64,000 nt of DNA from DASQZT01 sp963728965 (GTDB lineage Bacteria; Acidobacteriota; Terriglobia; Bryobacterales; Bryobacteraceae). The number at the start of each line of letters is the position of its first letter. Positions within the stretch are counted from its first letter, which is position 1. The position numbers were made by a program, and so were the translations under genes. The stretch lies in NCBI GenBank assembly GCA_963728965.1, contig CAVSMH010000001.1, positions 310,001 through 374,000 on the forward strand, read 5' to 3'. This document shows, piece by piece, positions 8,018 to 17,159 of the stretch. Under the pieces are notes generated by a model, which saw only the letters and a program-made list of their open reading frames with translations, was not told where the DNA came from and ran no database searches.

Positions 8018-8695
8018 ATGCGCCGCCACCGAAAGCGAACGTTCTTATCCATGATGCTGGTTAGCGGCGGATTTGTCCTCCTGTTCCTGGGTGCACGGGA
8101 CTTTTTAGAGTCCCGTCTGGGGCAGGCCGAGGCCGGACAGCAGTTCGAGGCACTGGTGCCCGATGCGGCGCCCGCTTCAGTCCCGGTCGCTTCGCCACCG
8201 GCTGTGCCAACCCGCGTCGCACCACCCAAGGTGGGAAGCACCGTCGCCAAGCTGATTATTCCGAGACTCGCCGCCGAGTTGTACGTATTGGAGGGCGACG
8301 GCGCGCGCGAATTGCGTCGTGGCCCGGGGCACCTGACGGGCACGGCTTTGCCAGGAGAAAAAGGCAACTGTGTAATTGCGGCGCATCGCGACACCCACTT
8401 CCGAATCCTGAAAGACATTCGCCGCGGCGATAAGATTGTGCTCCAAACAGCCCGTGGCCGCTTCCTTTACCGGGTACGCTCGACCAGGGTGGTCTCGCCC
8501 AGGAATACCGAGGCATTGCAGCCTACATCGGCCGCCGAGCTCAATCTCATCACCTGTTATCCGTTTTACTATGTCGGTCCCGCGCCGCGCCGCTTCGTGG
8601 TGGAAGCGCGGCTTGCCGCCTCCCGGACAGAAACTGCCAGCCAGAACGACCCGCCAAGACGTTTGGCTGGTGGAGCAGGGCGTCCGACATCGTAA
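8018..8695 (+). CDS. Sortase (Gram-negative type)
   Basis: A 225-aa membrane-anchored transpeptidase. An N-terminal TM segment (residues ~9-25) and a Pro/Ala-rich linker precede the sortase barrel. The catalytic triad is visible: H123 in AAHRDTHF, C180 in LNLITCYPF and an arginine at 191/192 in APRRFVV. The ITCYPF and GPAP context resembles class D-like sortases. It lies 28 bp after a gene whose product has a matching C-terminal sorting signal, a single enzyme-single substrate arrangement. It would cleave between T and S of MPSTS and transfer the substrate to an unknown acceptor in the Gram-negative envelope. Confidence 0.9.
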   Translation: MRRHRKRTFLSMMLVSGGFVLLFLGARDFLESRLGQAEAGQQFEALVPDAAPASVPVASPPAVPTRVAPPKVGSTVAKLIIPRLAAELYVLEGDGARELRRGPGHLTGTALPGEKGNCVIAAHRDTHFRILKDIRRGDKIVLQTARGRFLYRVRSTRVVSPRNTEALQPTSAAELNLITCYPFYYVGPAPRRFVVEARLAASRTETASQNDPPRRLAGGAGRPTS

Positions 8696-8696
8696 A

Positions 8697-9887
8697 ATGG
8701 GCTTGATGCCCGATCACTCCGAGGATTTCTACCGCATACAGAAGCTTCCGCCGTATGTCTTTGCCGTCATCAACGAGATGCGGGCGAAGGCACGCGCGGC
8801 ACAGATTGACGTGATCGATCTCGGAATGGGGAATCCCGATGGGGCCACACCCAGGCCCGTGGTCAACAAACTGATTGAAGCGACGCGTAACGCGCGAAAT
8901 CACCGCTACTCTCAATCGAGGGGCATCCCAAGACTCCGCGAGGAGATTACGCGACGCTATCGCCAGAACTACCAGGTGGAACTGGATCCGGACCGGGAAG
9001 CCATCGTTACTATTGGCGCGAAGGACGCGCTGGCGCATTTGCTGTTCGCCACCGTCGGCCCAGGCGATGCCGTGGTATCCCCGAATCCGGCGTATCCCAT
9101 CCATCAATATGGAGTGCTGATGGCGGAAGGGCATGCGTGTATGCTGCCGATGCCGGACGCTGCGACGTTCCTCAACCGGCTGGAGGACCTGTACCGCAAT
9201 TCCACGCGCAAGCCCAAGCTGCTGCTGATTTCATTCCCCCACAATCCCACCACTACCTGCGTCGACCTGGATTTCCTGGGCGAAATCATCCGCCTTGCGC
9301 GCGCTCACGGCACCATGGTGATCCACGATTTCGCGTATGCCGACCTGGGATTCGACGGCTACCGGCCACCCAGTATTCTGCAAGTCGAGGGCGCCAGGGA
9401 AGTGGCTGTCGAAATTTTCTCCATGTCCAAGAGTTACAACATGGCCGGATGGCGGGTGGGCTTCTGCCTCGGCAACGCGAAGATGATCGCGGCTCTGGCC
9501 CGCATCAAGAGCTATCTGGATTATGGGGTCTTTCAGCCGATTCAGATTGCTTCCATCATCGCCCTGCGCGAGTGCGAAGAAGAGACCCGCAAAATCTGCG
9601 CCATGTATCAAAAACGCCGCGACGCGCTGGTCACCGGTCTCGGCCGTGCGGGTTGGCCGGTCGAGAAGCCGCGCGGATCGATGTTCCTGTGGGCGCCGCT
9701 GCCGGAGCGGTTCCGCGCCTTGGGTTCGCTGGAATTCTCCAAACTGCTGTTGGAAAAAGCGCAGGTCGCCGTCTCACCGGGAATCGGTTTCGGGCCGCTG
9801 GGAGAAGGCCACGTACGCTTCGCCCTGGTGGAGAACGAACAGCGAATCCGGCAGGCCACCCGAACGATCGGCCAGTTCCTCAAATAG
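8697..9887 (+). CDS. alaC: Class I/II aminotransferase, AlaC-like
   Basis: A ~396-aa PLP enzyme of fold type I. The opening RIQKLPPYVF, IDLGMGNPDGATP, the HRYSQSRGIPRLREEI block, SFPHNPTT, and the PLP lysine in SMSKSYNMAGWRVGF are those of the glutamate-pyruvate aminotransferase AlaC and relatives. It probably interconverts alanine/pyruvate and glutamate/2-oxoglutarate; the close LL-diaminopimelate aminotransferases cannot be excluded. ATGs at 8697 and 8706 are both possible, one or ten bases past the sortase stop; no strong ribosome site is seen. It converges with the gene at 9929. Confidence 0.87.
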   Translation: MGLMPDHSEDFYRIQKLPPYVFAVINEMRAKARAAQIDVIDLGMGNPDGATPRPVVNKLIEATRNARNHRYSQSRGIPRLREEITRRYRQNYQVELDPDREAIVTIGAKDALAHLLFATVGPGDAVVSPNPAYPIHQYGVLMAEGHACMLPMPDAATFLNRLEDLYRNSTRKPKLLLISFPHNPTTTCVDLDFLGEIIRLARAHGTMVIHDFAYADLGFDGYRPPSILQVEGAREVAVEIFSMSKSYNMAGWRVGFCLGNAKMIAALARIKSYLDYGVFQPIQIASIIALRECEEETRKICAMYQKRRDALVTGLGRAGWPVEKPRGSMFLWAPLPERFRALGSLEFSKLLLEKAQVAVSPGIGFGPLGEGHVRFALVENEQRIRQATRTIGQFLK

Positions 9888-9928
9888 TCTGAAGGCCCGT
9901 TACCGGCGCTTTGCCCCAGCCCCGGGGA

Positions 9929-10873
9929 TTAGCGCGCGGGTGAGCCGGCGAATTTCTCCCAGGCCTCGGCACCACCCCGGAGCGGGCGCACCCGGGTAAT
10001 TCCTTGCGATTTCAGGAGCAGCGCCGCACGGGCGCTGGAGGCTTCGTTGGGTCAACTGCAAAACAGAATAATCTCCCGATCTCGCGGAATCTCATGGCTG
10101 CGGAGGGAGAGATCTTCCGGAGAGATCCGGGTGGCGCCCGGGATCCGGCTCGCGTCTTCGGTCAGATTACTGCGAAGGTCGACGATGAAAAGTTCCTCGC
10201 CGGCATCCATTCGGTCCCGTAATTCCTCCGGTGTGATGCGGGCTACATCCAACTGCCGCAGGAATCGCCGGCGTTGCACGAATTTCCGCGCGATCCATAG
10301 GGCGAACAGAGTCAGCACCAGCAACAGGAGACCGGAACCGGTACGAGACGCATAGGCCAGCGCCGTCTCCAACTGCTCGCTGAAAATATAGCCCAGCGCC
10401 AGATAGGCGCCGCTCCAGATTGAGGCACCCGCCGCGTCGAAGAGCAGGAATCGCCCGTAGGGGCTTTTGGAATTGCCAGCCAGGGGCGCGGCCACGGCGT
10501 TCAAGCCGGGAATGAATTTGGAGATGAGCAGGCTGTTCATTCCATATTTCAGGAAGGCGTTTTCCGTCTGCCGCACGCAGGAGTCGGGTTCCAGCGAGAC
10601 CCGGCAAAGCAGCCGCAGGACGCTCCGCCCGCGATGCCTCCCGAGTTGGAACCAGATGCTGTCCGCGATGAGAGCCGCGCTGACACAGCACGCGATGGCG
10701 AGCGGCACCTGCAGGCGGCCCGTGCGAACCAGCGCGCCGACCGCCAGCAGCACCGGGACCGAGGGCAGCGGGATGGCGCTCTGCTCCGCCAGCACCCAGA
10801 AGAACAAGAGGGCATACCCGTGCCGCTCCACAAACGCGAGGGTTTGGGCGATTGCCTGGTGATCGGGCATCAC
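9929..10873 (-). CDS. DedA-rhodanese fusion, candidate selenoprotein (in-frame TGA at codon 274)
   Basis: Residues ~1-200 are a DedA/SNARE-associated membrane protein (GYALLFFWVLAEQSAIPLPS, SKFIPGLNAVAAPLAG, several TM segments). A rhodanese domain follows (~220-314) with EELFIVDLRSN. The frame meets TGA at 10052-10054 (codon 274) straight after ILFCS, yet continues open for 40 codons as PNEASSARAALLLKSQ, then RPLRGGAEAW, to a TAA at 9929-9931. Those residues complete the rhodanese fold, and related proteins read C-S-C-P-N-E-A (from memory), so TGA replaces the second cysteine. A perfect hairpin lies 15 nt after the TGA. Together this supports selenocysteine insertion, giving a 314-aa protein with C272-x-U274. 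The alternatives are a nonsense mutation or a sequence error that leaves a 273-aa protein. Confidence 0.75.
10019..10037 (-). promoter_or_regulatory. Bacterial SECIS-like hairpin after the in-frame TGA
   Basis: On the minus strand CAGCGCC and GGCGCTG pair perfectly around the 5-nt loop CGTGC. The loop begins 22 nt after the TGA and has G as its second base, which meets the known bacterial SECIS rule (small apical loop roughly 16-37 nt downstream with G among its first two bases). Confidence 0.6.
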
Positions 10874-10943
10874 TCGATCCTCGACGGTCGCGCTGACATG
10901 TCAGGATTCCTCCCGGGTCGTTCCGGGTTGTACTCGGCCGGCC

Positions 10944-11960
10944 TTAGTGAGCTGCCTTCTCCCCATGGCCGCCGAAGCCGTAGCGCATCGCCGACAGCAG
11001 CCTCGCCTGATAGTCCGCCTCGCCGCGCGAGGCAAACCGCTCATACAGGGCTGCGGAGAGGACGGGCGCCGGGACGGATTCATCGATCGCAGCCTTGATC
11101 GTCCACCTCCCTTCGCCCGAATCCGAAACCCGTCCAGCGAACTGCGACAGAGCGGGATCCTTTACCAGGCCAGCCGCCGTGATATCCAGCAGCCACGAGG
11201 CGACCACGCTGCCGCGTCGCCATACTTCGGCGATATCCCGCAAATTGAGATCGTATCGGTAGTGCTCAGGGCAGCGCAACGGCGCGGTTTCCGCGTCGGC
11301 GGTACGGGCGTGCTGACCCACATTGGCATCCCGCAGGATACTGAGCCCTTCCGCATAGGCCGCCATCAAACCGTATTCGATCCCGTTGTGGACCATCTTC
11401 ACGAAGTGGCCGGCACCCGAGCCGCCGCATCGCAGGTAGCCCTGTTCGGCGGTGCCGTCAAGCTGCTCCCTGCCCGGGGTGCGGGGAATGGTGCCTTTGC
11501 CCGGCGCCAGCGCTGCAAAGATCGGATCGAGGTGGGCGACCACATCCGTCTCGCCGCCAATCATCATGCAGTAACCTCGTTCGAGCCCCCAGATCCCGCC
11601 GCTGGTTCCGACGTCGATGTAGTGGATTCGCTTCGCCGCAAGCTGCTGAGAGCGCCGCAGGTCATCCACATAATAGGAATTGCCGCCGTCGATAAGGATG
11701 TCTCCCGCTTCCAGGTGGGGCAGGAGATTGGCGACTGTGCCGTCTACAACGGCTGCGGGCACCATCAACCATACCGCGCGAGGTTTATCGAGCTTCGATG
11801 CCAGATCCTGCAACGAAGCGCTTCCCCCCGCCTGTTCCTGGACGAGCTCGTCGATGGCCGCCGACGACACATCGAAGACCACGCAGTGGTGCCCGCCGCG
11901 CAGAAGGCGCCGCACCATGTTTGCCCCCATTCGTCCCAGACCCACCATTCCCAGTTGCAT
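10944..11960 (-). CDS. gnd: 6-phosphogluconate dehydrogenase, decarboxylating, probably NAD-dependent
   Basis: A 338-aa enzyme of the short (~300-340 aa) Gnd class that converts 6-phosphogluconate to ribulose 5-phosphate and CO2. It has GLGRMGANMVRRLL, ILIDGGNSYYVDD, the DVGTSGGIWG loop and the catalytic FVKMVHNGIEYG. The residue after beta-2 is Asp (VVFDVS), whereas NADP-using enzymes have Asn-Arg-Ser/Thr there, so NAD is the likely cofactor. Start ATG at 11958-11960 has GAGGGGACTT before it; an in-frame codon at 12002 would add 14 residues. It ends the minus-strand pgm-tal-pgi-gnd group. Confidence 0.9.
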   Translation of the reverse strand: MQLGMVGLGRMGANMVRRLLRGGHHCVVFDVSSAAIDELVQEQAGGSASLQDLASKLDKPRAVWLMVPAAVVDGTVANLLPHLEAGDILIDGGNSYYVDDLRRSQQLAAKRIHYIDVGTSGGIWGLERGYCMMIGGETDVVAHLDPIFAALAPGKGTIPRTPGREQLDGTAEQGYLRCGGSGAGHFVKMVHNGIEYGLMAAYAEGLSILRDANVGQHARTADAETAPLRCPEHYRYDLNLRDIAEVWRRGSVVASWLLDITAAGLVKDPALSQFAGRVSDSGEGRWTIKAAIDESVPAPVLSAALYERFASRGEADYQARLLSAMRYGFGGHGEKAAH

Positions 11961-12029
11961 AAGTCCCCTCGCTTCCCGAAAATCAGCTACCGCCCCGGTC
12001 ATCCCGGCGGCCGCATCGGCGGCGGGCCC

Positions 12030-13700
12030 TCATCGGCCCTCCTTGTGGTTTCGGTATCGGCGAATCAAGCCGTTGGTCGAACTGTCGTGGGCGAGCACGG
12101 GCACCGCCTGGCTCTCGAGTTCCGGAATGATGCGCTGCGCCAGCACCTTCCCGAGTTCCACGCCCCACTGGTCGAACGAGTTGATCTGCCAGATAACGCC
12201 CTGGGTGAACACCGAGTGCTCGTACAGGGCGACCAGTTTGCCGAGAATCTCCGGCGTGAGCCGGTCGGCCAGAATCGTGTTTGACGGGCGATTGCCCTCG
12301 AAGACGCGGTGAGGGACGAGCCATTCCGGGGTCCCTTCGGCCTTCACCTGCTCGGGCGTTTTGCCGAATGCCAGGGCCTCACTCTGCGCGAAGACGTTCG
12401 CCATGAGCATGTCGTGGTGACGGCCCAGCGGATTGAGCGGCCGGGCGAATGCGATGAAGTCGCACGGAATGAGCCGTGTGCCCTGGTGGATCAACTGATA
12501 GAACGAATGCTGCCCGTTGGTTCCCGGCTCTCCCCAATAAATCGCGCCCGTCGGATAATCGACCGCGGCGCCGTCCAGCGTGACGTGCTTGCCGTTGCTC
12601 TCCATGGTCAACTGCTGCAGGTAGGCCGGGAACCGCTTCAGGTATTGGTCGTACGGCAGCACCGCCACGGTCCCGGCGGCGAAGAAGTCGGTGTACCAGA
12701 TTCCCAGGAGACCCATCAGTACGGGCAGGTTGCGGTTAAACGGAGCGGTCCGGAAATGTTCATCCATCTGGTGGAAGCCGTCCAACATGGCGCGGAAGTG
12801 GTCGGGTCCAACCGATACCATAGTCGACAGGCCGATCGCCGAATCCATGGAATACCGTCCGCCGACCCAATCCCAGAAGCCGAACATGTTGGCGGTATCG
12901 ATTCCGAACTTCGACACTTCCGCCGCGTTGGTGGAAACAGCGACGAAGTGCCTGGCGATGGCTTGTTCGTCGCCGCCGAGTCCGGCCAGCGACCAGGCGC
13001 GGGCCGAGCGGGCATTCGTCATGGTTTCGAGCGTGGTAAACGTTTTCGACGAGACGATGAAGAGCGTCTCCCGCGGGTCGAGGTCACGGACCGCTTCCGC
13101 GAAGTCGGTGCCATCCACATTCGAGACGAAGCGGAAGGTGAGGGTGCGATCGCTCCAATGTTTCAGGGCTTCGTACGCCATGACTGGGCCGAGATCGGAG
13201 CCGCCGATCCCGATATTGATAACGTTGCGAATGCTCTGGCCGGTGTGGCCTTTCCATTCGCCGCCGCGTAGGCGCTGGGAGAAGTCCGCCATGCGGTCGA
13301 GCACGGCGTGGACTTGCGGCACCACGTTTTCGCCGTCTACGCGAAAGGACGCTCCTTTCGGCGCGCGCAGTGCCACGTGGAGGACCGCGCGATTTTCCGT
13401 GACGTTGATCTTCTCTCCACCGAACATGGCGTCGATTCGCGGACGCAGGCCGGACTCGCCGGCCAGTTGAACGAGGAGCCGGATCGTTTCATCCGTCACG
13501 CGATTCTTCGAGTAATCCAGGAAGATGCCCGCAGCTTCGGCAGTCAACCGCTCCCCACGGCCGGGATCGGCGGCGAACAGATCTCGCAGATGGGTGCGGC
13601 GAACACTCTCGAAATGCGCCTGGAGAGCCTTCCAAGCCCTGAGTTTGGTGAGCGGTTCGACCGCCTGGATTGCGGCCCCCGGGCGTACGTCTGTTGCCAT
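12030..13700 (-). CDS. pgi: Glucose-6-phosphate isomerase
   Basis: A 556-aa protein of the long (eukaryote/enterobacteria-like) PGI class that interconverts glucose 6-phosphate and fructose 6-phosphate. The family signatures are intact: INIGIGGSDLGP, SSKTFTTLETMTNA, GGRYSMDSAIG, GEPGTNGQHSFYQLIHQGT and the C-terminal SFDQWGVELGK. The gene lies 69 bp before gnd and 25 bp after tal on the same strand. Together these enzymes feed hexose phosphate into the pentose phosphate route. Confidence 0.96.
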   Translation of the reverse strand: MATDVRPGAAIQAVEPLTKLRAWKALQAHFESVRRTHLRDLFAADPGRGERLTAEAAGIFLDYSKNRVTDETIRLLVQLAGESGLRPRIDAMFGGEKINVTENRAVLHVALRAPKGASFRVDGENVVPQVHAVLDRMADFSQRLRGGEWKGHTGQSIRNVINIGIGGSDLGPVMAYEALKHWSDRTLTFRFVSNVDGTDFAEAVRDLDPRETLFIVSSKTFTTLETMTNARSARAWSLAGLGGDEQAIARHFVAVSTNAAEVSKFGIDTANMFGFWDWVGGRYSMDSAIGLSTMVSVGPDHFRAMLDGFHQMDEHFRTAPFNRNLPVLMGLLGIWYTDFFAAGTVAVLPYDQYLKRFPAYLQQLTMESNGKHVTLDGAAVDYPTGAIYWGEPGTNGQHSFYQLIHQGTRLIPCDFIAFARPLNPLGRHHDMLMANVFAQSEALAFGKTPEQVKAEGTPEWLVPHRVFEGNRPSNTILADRLTPEILGKLVALYEHSVFTQGVIWQINSFDQWGVELGKVLAQRIIPELESQAVPVLAHDSSTNGLIRRYRNHKEGR

Positions 13701-13725
13701 TTGGGTGCTCCTTTCGTTCCGCGCG

Positions 13726-14817
13726 TTATCGGGCAGCGGCGGTCTTGAGTGCGGCGGTTTTGGCGCCGATCACGGACATCAACTCGTTCCAAGAGGTGAC
13801 GAACGATTTGGCCCCCTCGTCCTGAAGCCGGGCTGCCAGGGCATCGATATCGACGCCGGACCGGCCGAAGGCCGCCAACACTTCCTCGCAATCGCCACCG
13901 TCCGCCGGCAGGATCGTTCCGACTTTGCCGTGATCCGCGAGTGCCTTCAAGGTGTTTTCCGGCATGGTGTTTACGGTGAACGGCGCGGATAGGGCCTCGA
14001 TGTAGAGAACATCGGAGGCTGCGGGGTCTTTGGTTCCCGTGCTGGCCCACAGCAGCCGCTGCGGCCGGGCTCCCGCGTTCCAGACACGCTGCCAGCGAGG
14101 CGATGCCAGCAACTCCCGGTACGCCTTGTAGGTGCGCCGGGCGATGGCGATGCCGAGTTGGTTTTTGAGCGATTCGGGCACCTTGCCGGCGACCGCCGCG
14201 TCCCAGCGGCTGATGAACAACGAAGCGACGGAGGGAACGCTGGGCGGAAGCCCGGCATCGATGCGCGCCTCGATGCCGCGCAGGTAGGCGTCGGCCGCCG
14301 CCAGGTACTGCTCGCGCGAGAACAACAGGGTGACGTTGATAGGAACCCCGGCAAAGATCGCCTTTTCGATGGCCGGCAACCCTTCTTTCGTGCCCGGGAT
14401 TTTGATGAACAAGTTCGGTTGTCCGGCGCGCTGGTGAAGGTCTCTGGCGGCTTTCAGGGTACTGGCGGTGTCGTACGCCAGCAGGGGCGAGACTTCGAGC
14501 GACACCCACCCGTCCACGCCGCTGGTCCGCTGGTGGATCGGCGCGAACAGGGCGGCAGCCCGCGTCAGGTCCTCCAGCGCCAGTCCGAAGAAGAGTTCCT
14601 CGCCGGATTTGCCCTGATTCATTTTGTCGCGGATCGCGGCGTCATAGGCCGTGCTCTTTTGGATCGCGTGATCGAAAATCGTCGGATTCGAGGTGAGGCC
14701 GGTTACCGAGAGTTCATCGATGTACCGGGAGAGCGTGCCGCTGTCCAGCAGGTCGCGAGTAATGTTATCGAGCCAGATGCTCTGCCCCAAGTTGTGGAGC
14801 GCTTCGGTGGCTTTCAT
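13726..14817 (-). CDS. tal: Transaldolase
   Basis: A 363-aa transaldolase of the TalB2-like/type 2 group. SVTGLTSNPTIFDHAI, the YDAAI helix, VSLEVSPLLAYDT, the Schiff-base lysine in NLFIKIPGT and the GVPINVTLLFS strand are all visible. The ATG at 14815-14817 is preceded by TGGAGG; an upstream TTG at 14826 is less likely. It would exchange dihydroxyacetone units between sedoheptulose 7-phosphate and glyceraldehyde 3-phosphate. It is the second gene of the sugar-phosphate group. Confidence 0.95.
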   Translation of the reverse strand: MKATEALHNLGQSIWLDNITRDLLDSGTLSRYIDELSVTGLTSNPTIFDHAIQKSTAYDAAIRDKMNQGKSGEELFFGLALEDLTRAAALFAPIHQRTSGVDGWVSLEVSPLLAYDTASTLKAARDLHQRAGQPNLFIKIPGTKEGLPAIEKAIFAGVPINVTLLFSREQYLAAADAYLRGIEARIDAGLPPSVPSVASLFISRWDAAVAGKVPESLKNQLGIAIARRTYKAYRELLASPRWQRVWNAGARPQRLLWASTGTKDPAASDVLYIEALSAPFTVNTMPENTLKALADHGKVGTILPADGGDCEEVLAAFGRSGVDIDALAARLQDEGAKSFVTSWNELMSVIGAKTAALKTAAAR

Positions 14818-14859
14818 GGTGATCAAACCTCCAGGGCCTTCTTTCTGTTTGAGTGCCCG

Positions 14860-16563
14860 TTATCCTGAAACGGTTCGTGGCTGTGGTGAAGGAGCGCACA
14901 AAGCGCCATTCACGATTTCCTGCGCTTCGCGCAGGATGGCGTTCAGATGCGATTCGTCCTTGAAACTTTCCGCATAGATCTTATAAAGGTTCTCCGTACC
15001 CGAAGGCCGGGCGGCAAACCAGCCGTTCCGGGCGACCACTTTGAGGCCGCCGATCGGGGCGCCGTTGCCCGGGGCACGGGTGAGCTTGGCGACGATCGGC
15101 TCGCCGGCCAGGCTCGATTCGGTAATAGCCTCGGGCGATAACTCCCGCAGCTTGCTCTTCTCTTCCGGTGTGGCAGGGGCGTCGATCCGCGTGTAATAGG
15201 GCGAGCCGGACTCGACCGTCAGTTCGCGGTATTGCTCACCCGGATCCTTGCCGGTGCGCGCGGTCATCTCGGCAGCCAACAGGTTCATGATCGGTCCGTC
15301 TTTGTCGGTGGTCCATACAGTGCCGTCGTGCCGCAAAAAACTCGCGCCCGCGCTTTCCTCGGCGCCAAAACAGCACGAGCCGTCGGCGAGCCCCGGAACG
15401 AACCACTTGAATCCGACGGGCACTTCCAGAAGCCGCCTTCCGAGGCGCTCCACCACCCGATCGATCATGCTGCTGCTGACCAGCGTCTTTCCGACCACCA
15501 CGTCTTTGGGCCACGCAGGGCGGTGCTCCAGCAGGTAATGAATCGCGGCCGCCAGAAAGTGATTCGGATTCATCAGGCCGGCCGAGGGTGTCACGATGCC
15601 ATGCCGGTCCGAGTCCGGATCGTTCGCGAAGGCGACGTCGTATCGGTCTTTCAATCCCACGAGCCGCGCCATGGCATATGGGCTGGAACAGTCCATGCGG
15701 ATCACGCCGTCGTGATCCACCGGCATGAATGAGAACGTCGGGTCGATGGCCTGGTTGACCACGCTGATGTTCAGGCGATACTCCTCGTTGATCGGCTCCC
15801 AGTAGGCTCTGGCAGCGCCGCCGAGCGGGTCGACGGCCAGCTTGAGCCCGGCCGAGCGTATGGCCTCCATGTCGACGACGTTGCGAAGATCGCGCACGTA
15901 AGGCAGGACGAAGTCCTCCTGGTGCGTCGACGGCGCCTTCAGGGCGGCAAAGAACGGGATGCGCTTCACGCCGGCATTATTGCCGCGCAGCAGTTCGTTG
16001 GCCCGGTTTTCCACCCATTGAGTCACGTCGGTATCGGCGGGGCCCCCGTTCGGCGGGTTGTACTTGAGGCCGCCATCTTCGGGTGGATTGTGTGACGGTG
16101 TAATGACGATCCCGTCGGCCAGGTGCGAATTCCGCCCGCGGTTGTAGACGAGAATGGCGCGGGAGATGGCCGGCGTGGGTGTTACGCCGTTATCGCGCTG
16201 CATCACCGTTTCCACACCGTTGGCCACCAGGACTTCGAGCGCCGTGCGCTGAGCGGGATCGGAAGCCGCGTGGGTATCCTTGCCCAGGTGCAGCGGGCCA
16301 TCCGTGCCTTGGGCACGGCGATAGTCGCAGACGGCCTGGACGATCGCCAGGATGTGCGCTTCGGTGAAGGTGCCGCGCAGCGGCGAGCCGCGGTGTCCGC
16401 TGGTGCCGAAGCTGACCATCTGGTGCGGGTCGCTCACGTCGGGCCGGCGATCGTAATATTCCCGTTCGAGACGGGCCAGGTCGACCAGCATCTCCTTCGG
16501 GGCGGGGTGCCCGGCCAAAGGCGAAATCGTCTTGGGCGATGGTCTTTCTACGGAACTGGACAT
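14860..16563 (-). CDS. pgm: Phosphoglucomutase (alpha-D-glucose specific)
   Basis: A 567-aa alpha-D-phosphohexomutase that interconverts glucose 1-phosphate and glucose 6-phosphate. The phosphoserine loop is FGTSGHRGSP, the metal loop is DPDSDRHGIV, the sugar-binding loop is GAEESAGASF and the phosphate-binding loop is RPSGTENLYKIY. Length fits the Pgm class of ~546 aa with a short N-terminal extension. AGAAGGAA precedes the ATG. It is the first gene of the minus-strand group, linking glycogen or trehalose turnover to pgi, tal and gnd. Confidence 0.95.
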   Translation of the reverse strand: MSSSVERPSPKTISPLAGHPAPKEMLVDLARLEREYYDRRPDVSDPHQMVSFGTSGHRGSPLRGTFTEAHILAIVQAVCDYRRAQGTDGPLHLGKDTHAASDPAQRTALEVLVANGVETVMQRDNGVTPTPAISRAILVYNRGRNSHLADGIVITPSHNPPEDGGLKYNPPNGGPADTDVTQWVENRANELLRGNNAGVKRIPFFAALKAPSTHQEDFVLPYVRDLRNVVDMEAIRSAGLKLAVDPLGGAARAYWEPINEEYRLNISVVNQAIDPTFSFMPVDHDGVIRMDCSSPYAMARLVGLKDRYDVAFANDPDSDRHGIVTPSAGLMNPNHFLAAAIHYLLEHRPAWPKDVVVGKTLVSSSMIDRVVERLGRRLLEVPVGFKWFVPGLADGSCCFGAEESAGASFLRHDGTVWTTDKDGPIMNLLAAEMTARTGKDPGEQYRELTVESGSPYYTRIDAPATPEEKSKLRELSPEAITESSLAGEPIVAKLTRAPGNGAPIGGLKVVARNGWFAARPSGTENLYKIYAESFKDESHLNAILREAQEIVNGALCAPSPQPRTVSG

Positions 16564-16766
16564 GGAAGTTCCTTCTCCCGTTCTTGGTGGAGAACGCTGC
16601 TGCTCTTCTCATTGTCCGGCATCAGCCTTTCGCTGTCATCAGCAGCGGCGCTTTATCAGCCGACAAATTGGCTTGGGAAGGCTGTCCTCGCACAATGGAT
16701 GGGTTTCTGTACGCGGCTCAAAATGTGAGATAGTGAAGCGCATACGGGATCACATACCGCCGCCTT

Positions 16767-17159
16767 ATGAGTGCCGCCACGGGACGAATTCTCATTGCTG
16801 ACGACGAGCCGGCCCTGCTCCGCATGATGAGCGTGTATCTGGGGCGTCTCGGCTTTCAGGTGACCACGGCGGAGACCACGGCCCAGGCCTGGAGCGAGGC
16901 CCAAGCCGCGCCGAGCGAGTTTTCTTTGGCCGTTCTGGACGCCTCCATGGCGGGGATGACCGCTGAGGATCTGGCGCTGCGGATCCTGCGCGCCAACCCC
17001 TCGGCCAAAGTGATTGCCGCCAGCGGGTATCCTGTGGACATGACCGCCATCGAGTCCGCCGCACCGGGGCGGACCCTGTTTCTTCAGAAGCCGTTCACTC
17101 CGGAAATGCTCGCTGCCGCGGTACGGAGGATGCTTGGCACGCAAGAAGAAGACGTTTGA
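16767..17159 (+). CDS. Stand-alone response regulator receiver domain
   Basis: A 130-aa receiver with ADDEPALLRMM near the N terminus, the acceptor Asp in LAVLDASMAGM, the AASGYP strand and K in LQKPFTPEML. It lacks an output domain. The TSG/ASGYP and QKPF details resemble the C-terminal receivers of hybrid kinases rather than CheY. Its last 26 bases overlap a small basic ORF, which in turn overlaps the gene at 17286, so the three may form one transcript. No partner kinase is adjacent. Confidence 0.88.
   Translation: MSAATGRILIADDEPALLRMMSVYLGRLGFQVTTAETTAQAWSEAQAAPSEFSLAVLDASMAGMTAEDLALRILRANPSAKVIAASGYPVDMTAIESAAPGRTLFLQKPFTPEMLAAAVRRMLGTQEEDV

Noticed and set aside
10052..10873. Plain truncated DedA protein ending at the TGA
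   Set aside because: The downstream frame completes the rhodanese domain with conserved residues and its own stop, which a simple end would not predict; kept as the alternative explanation.
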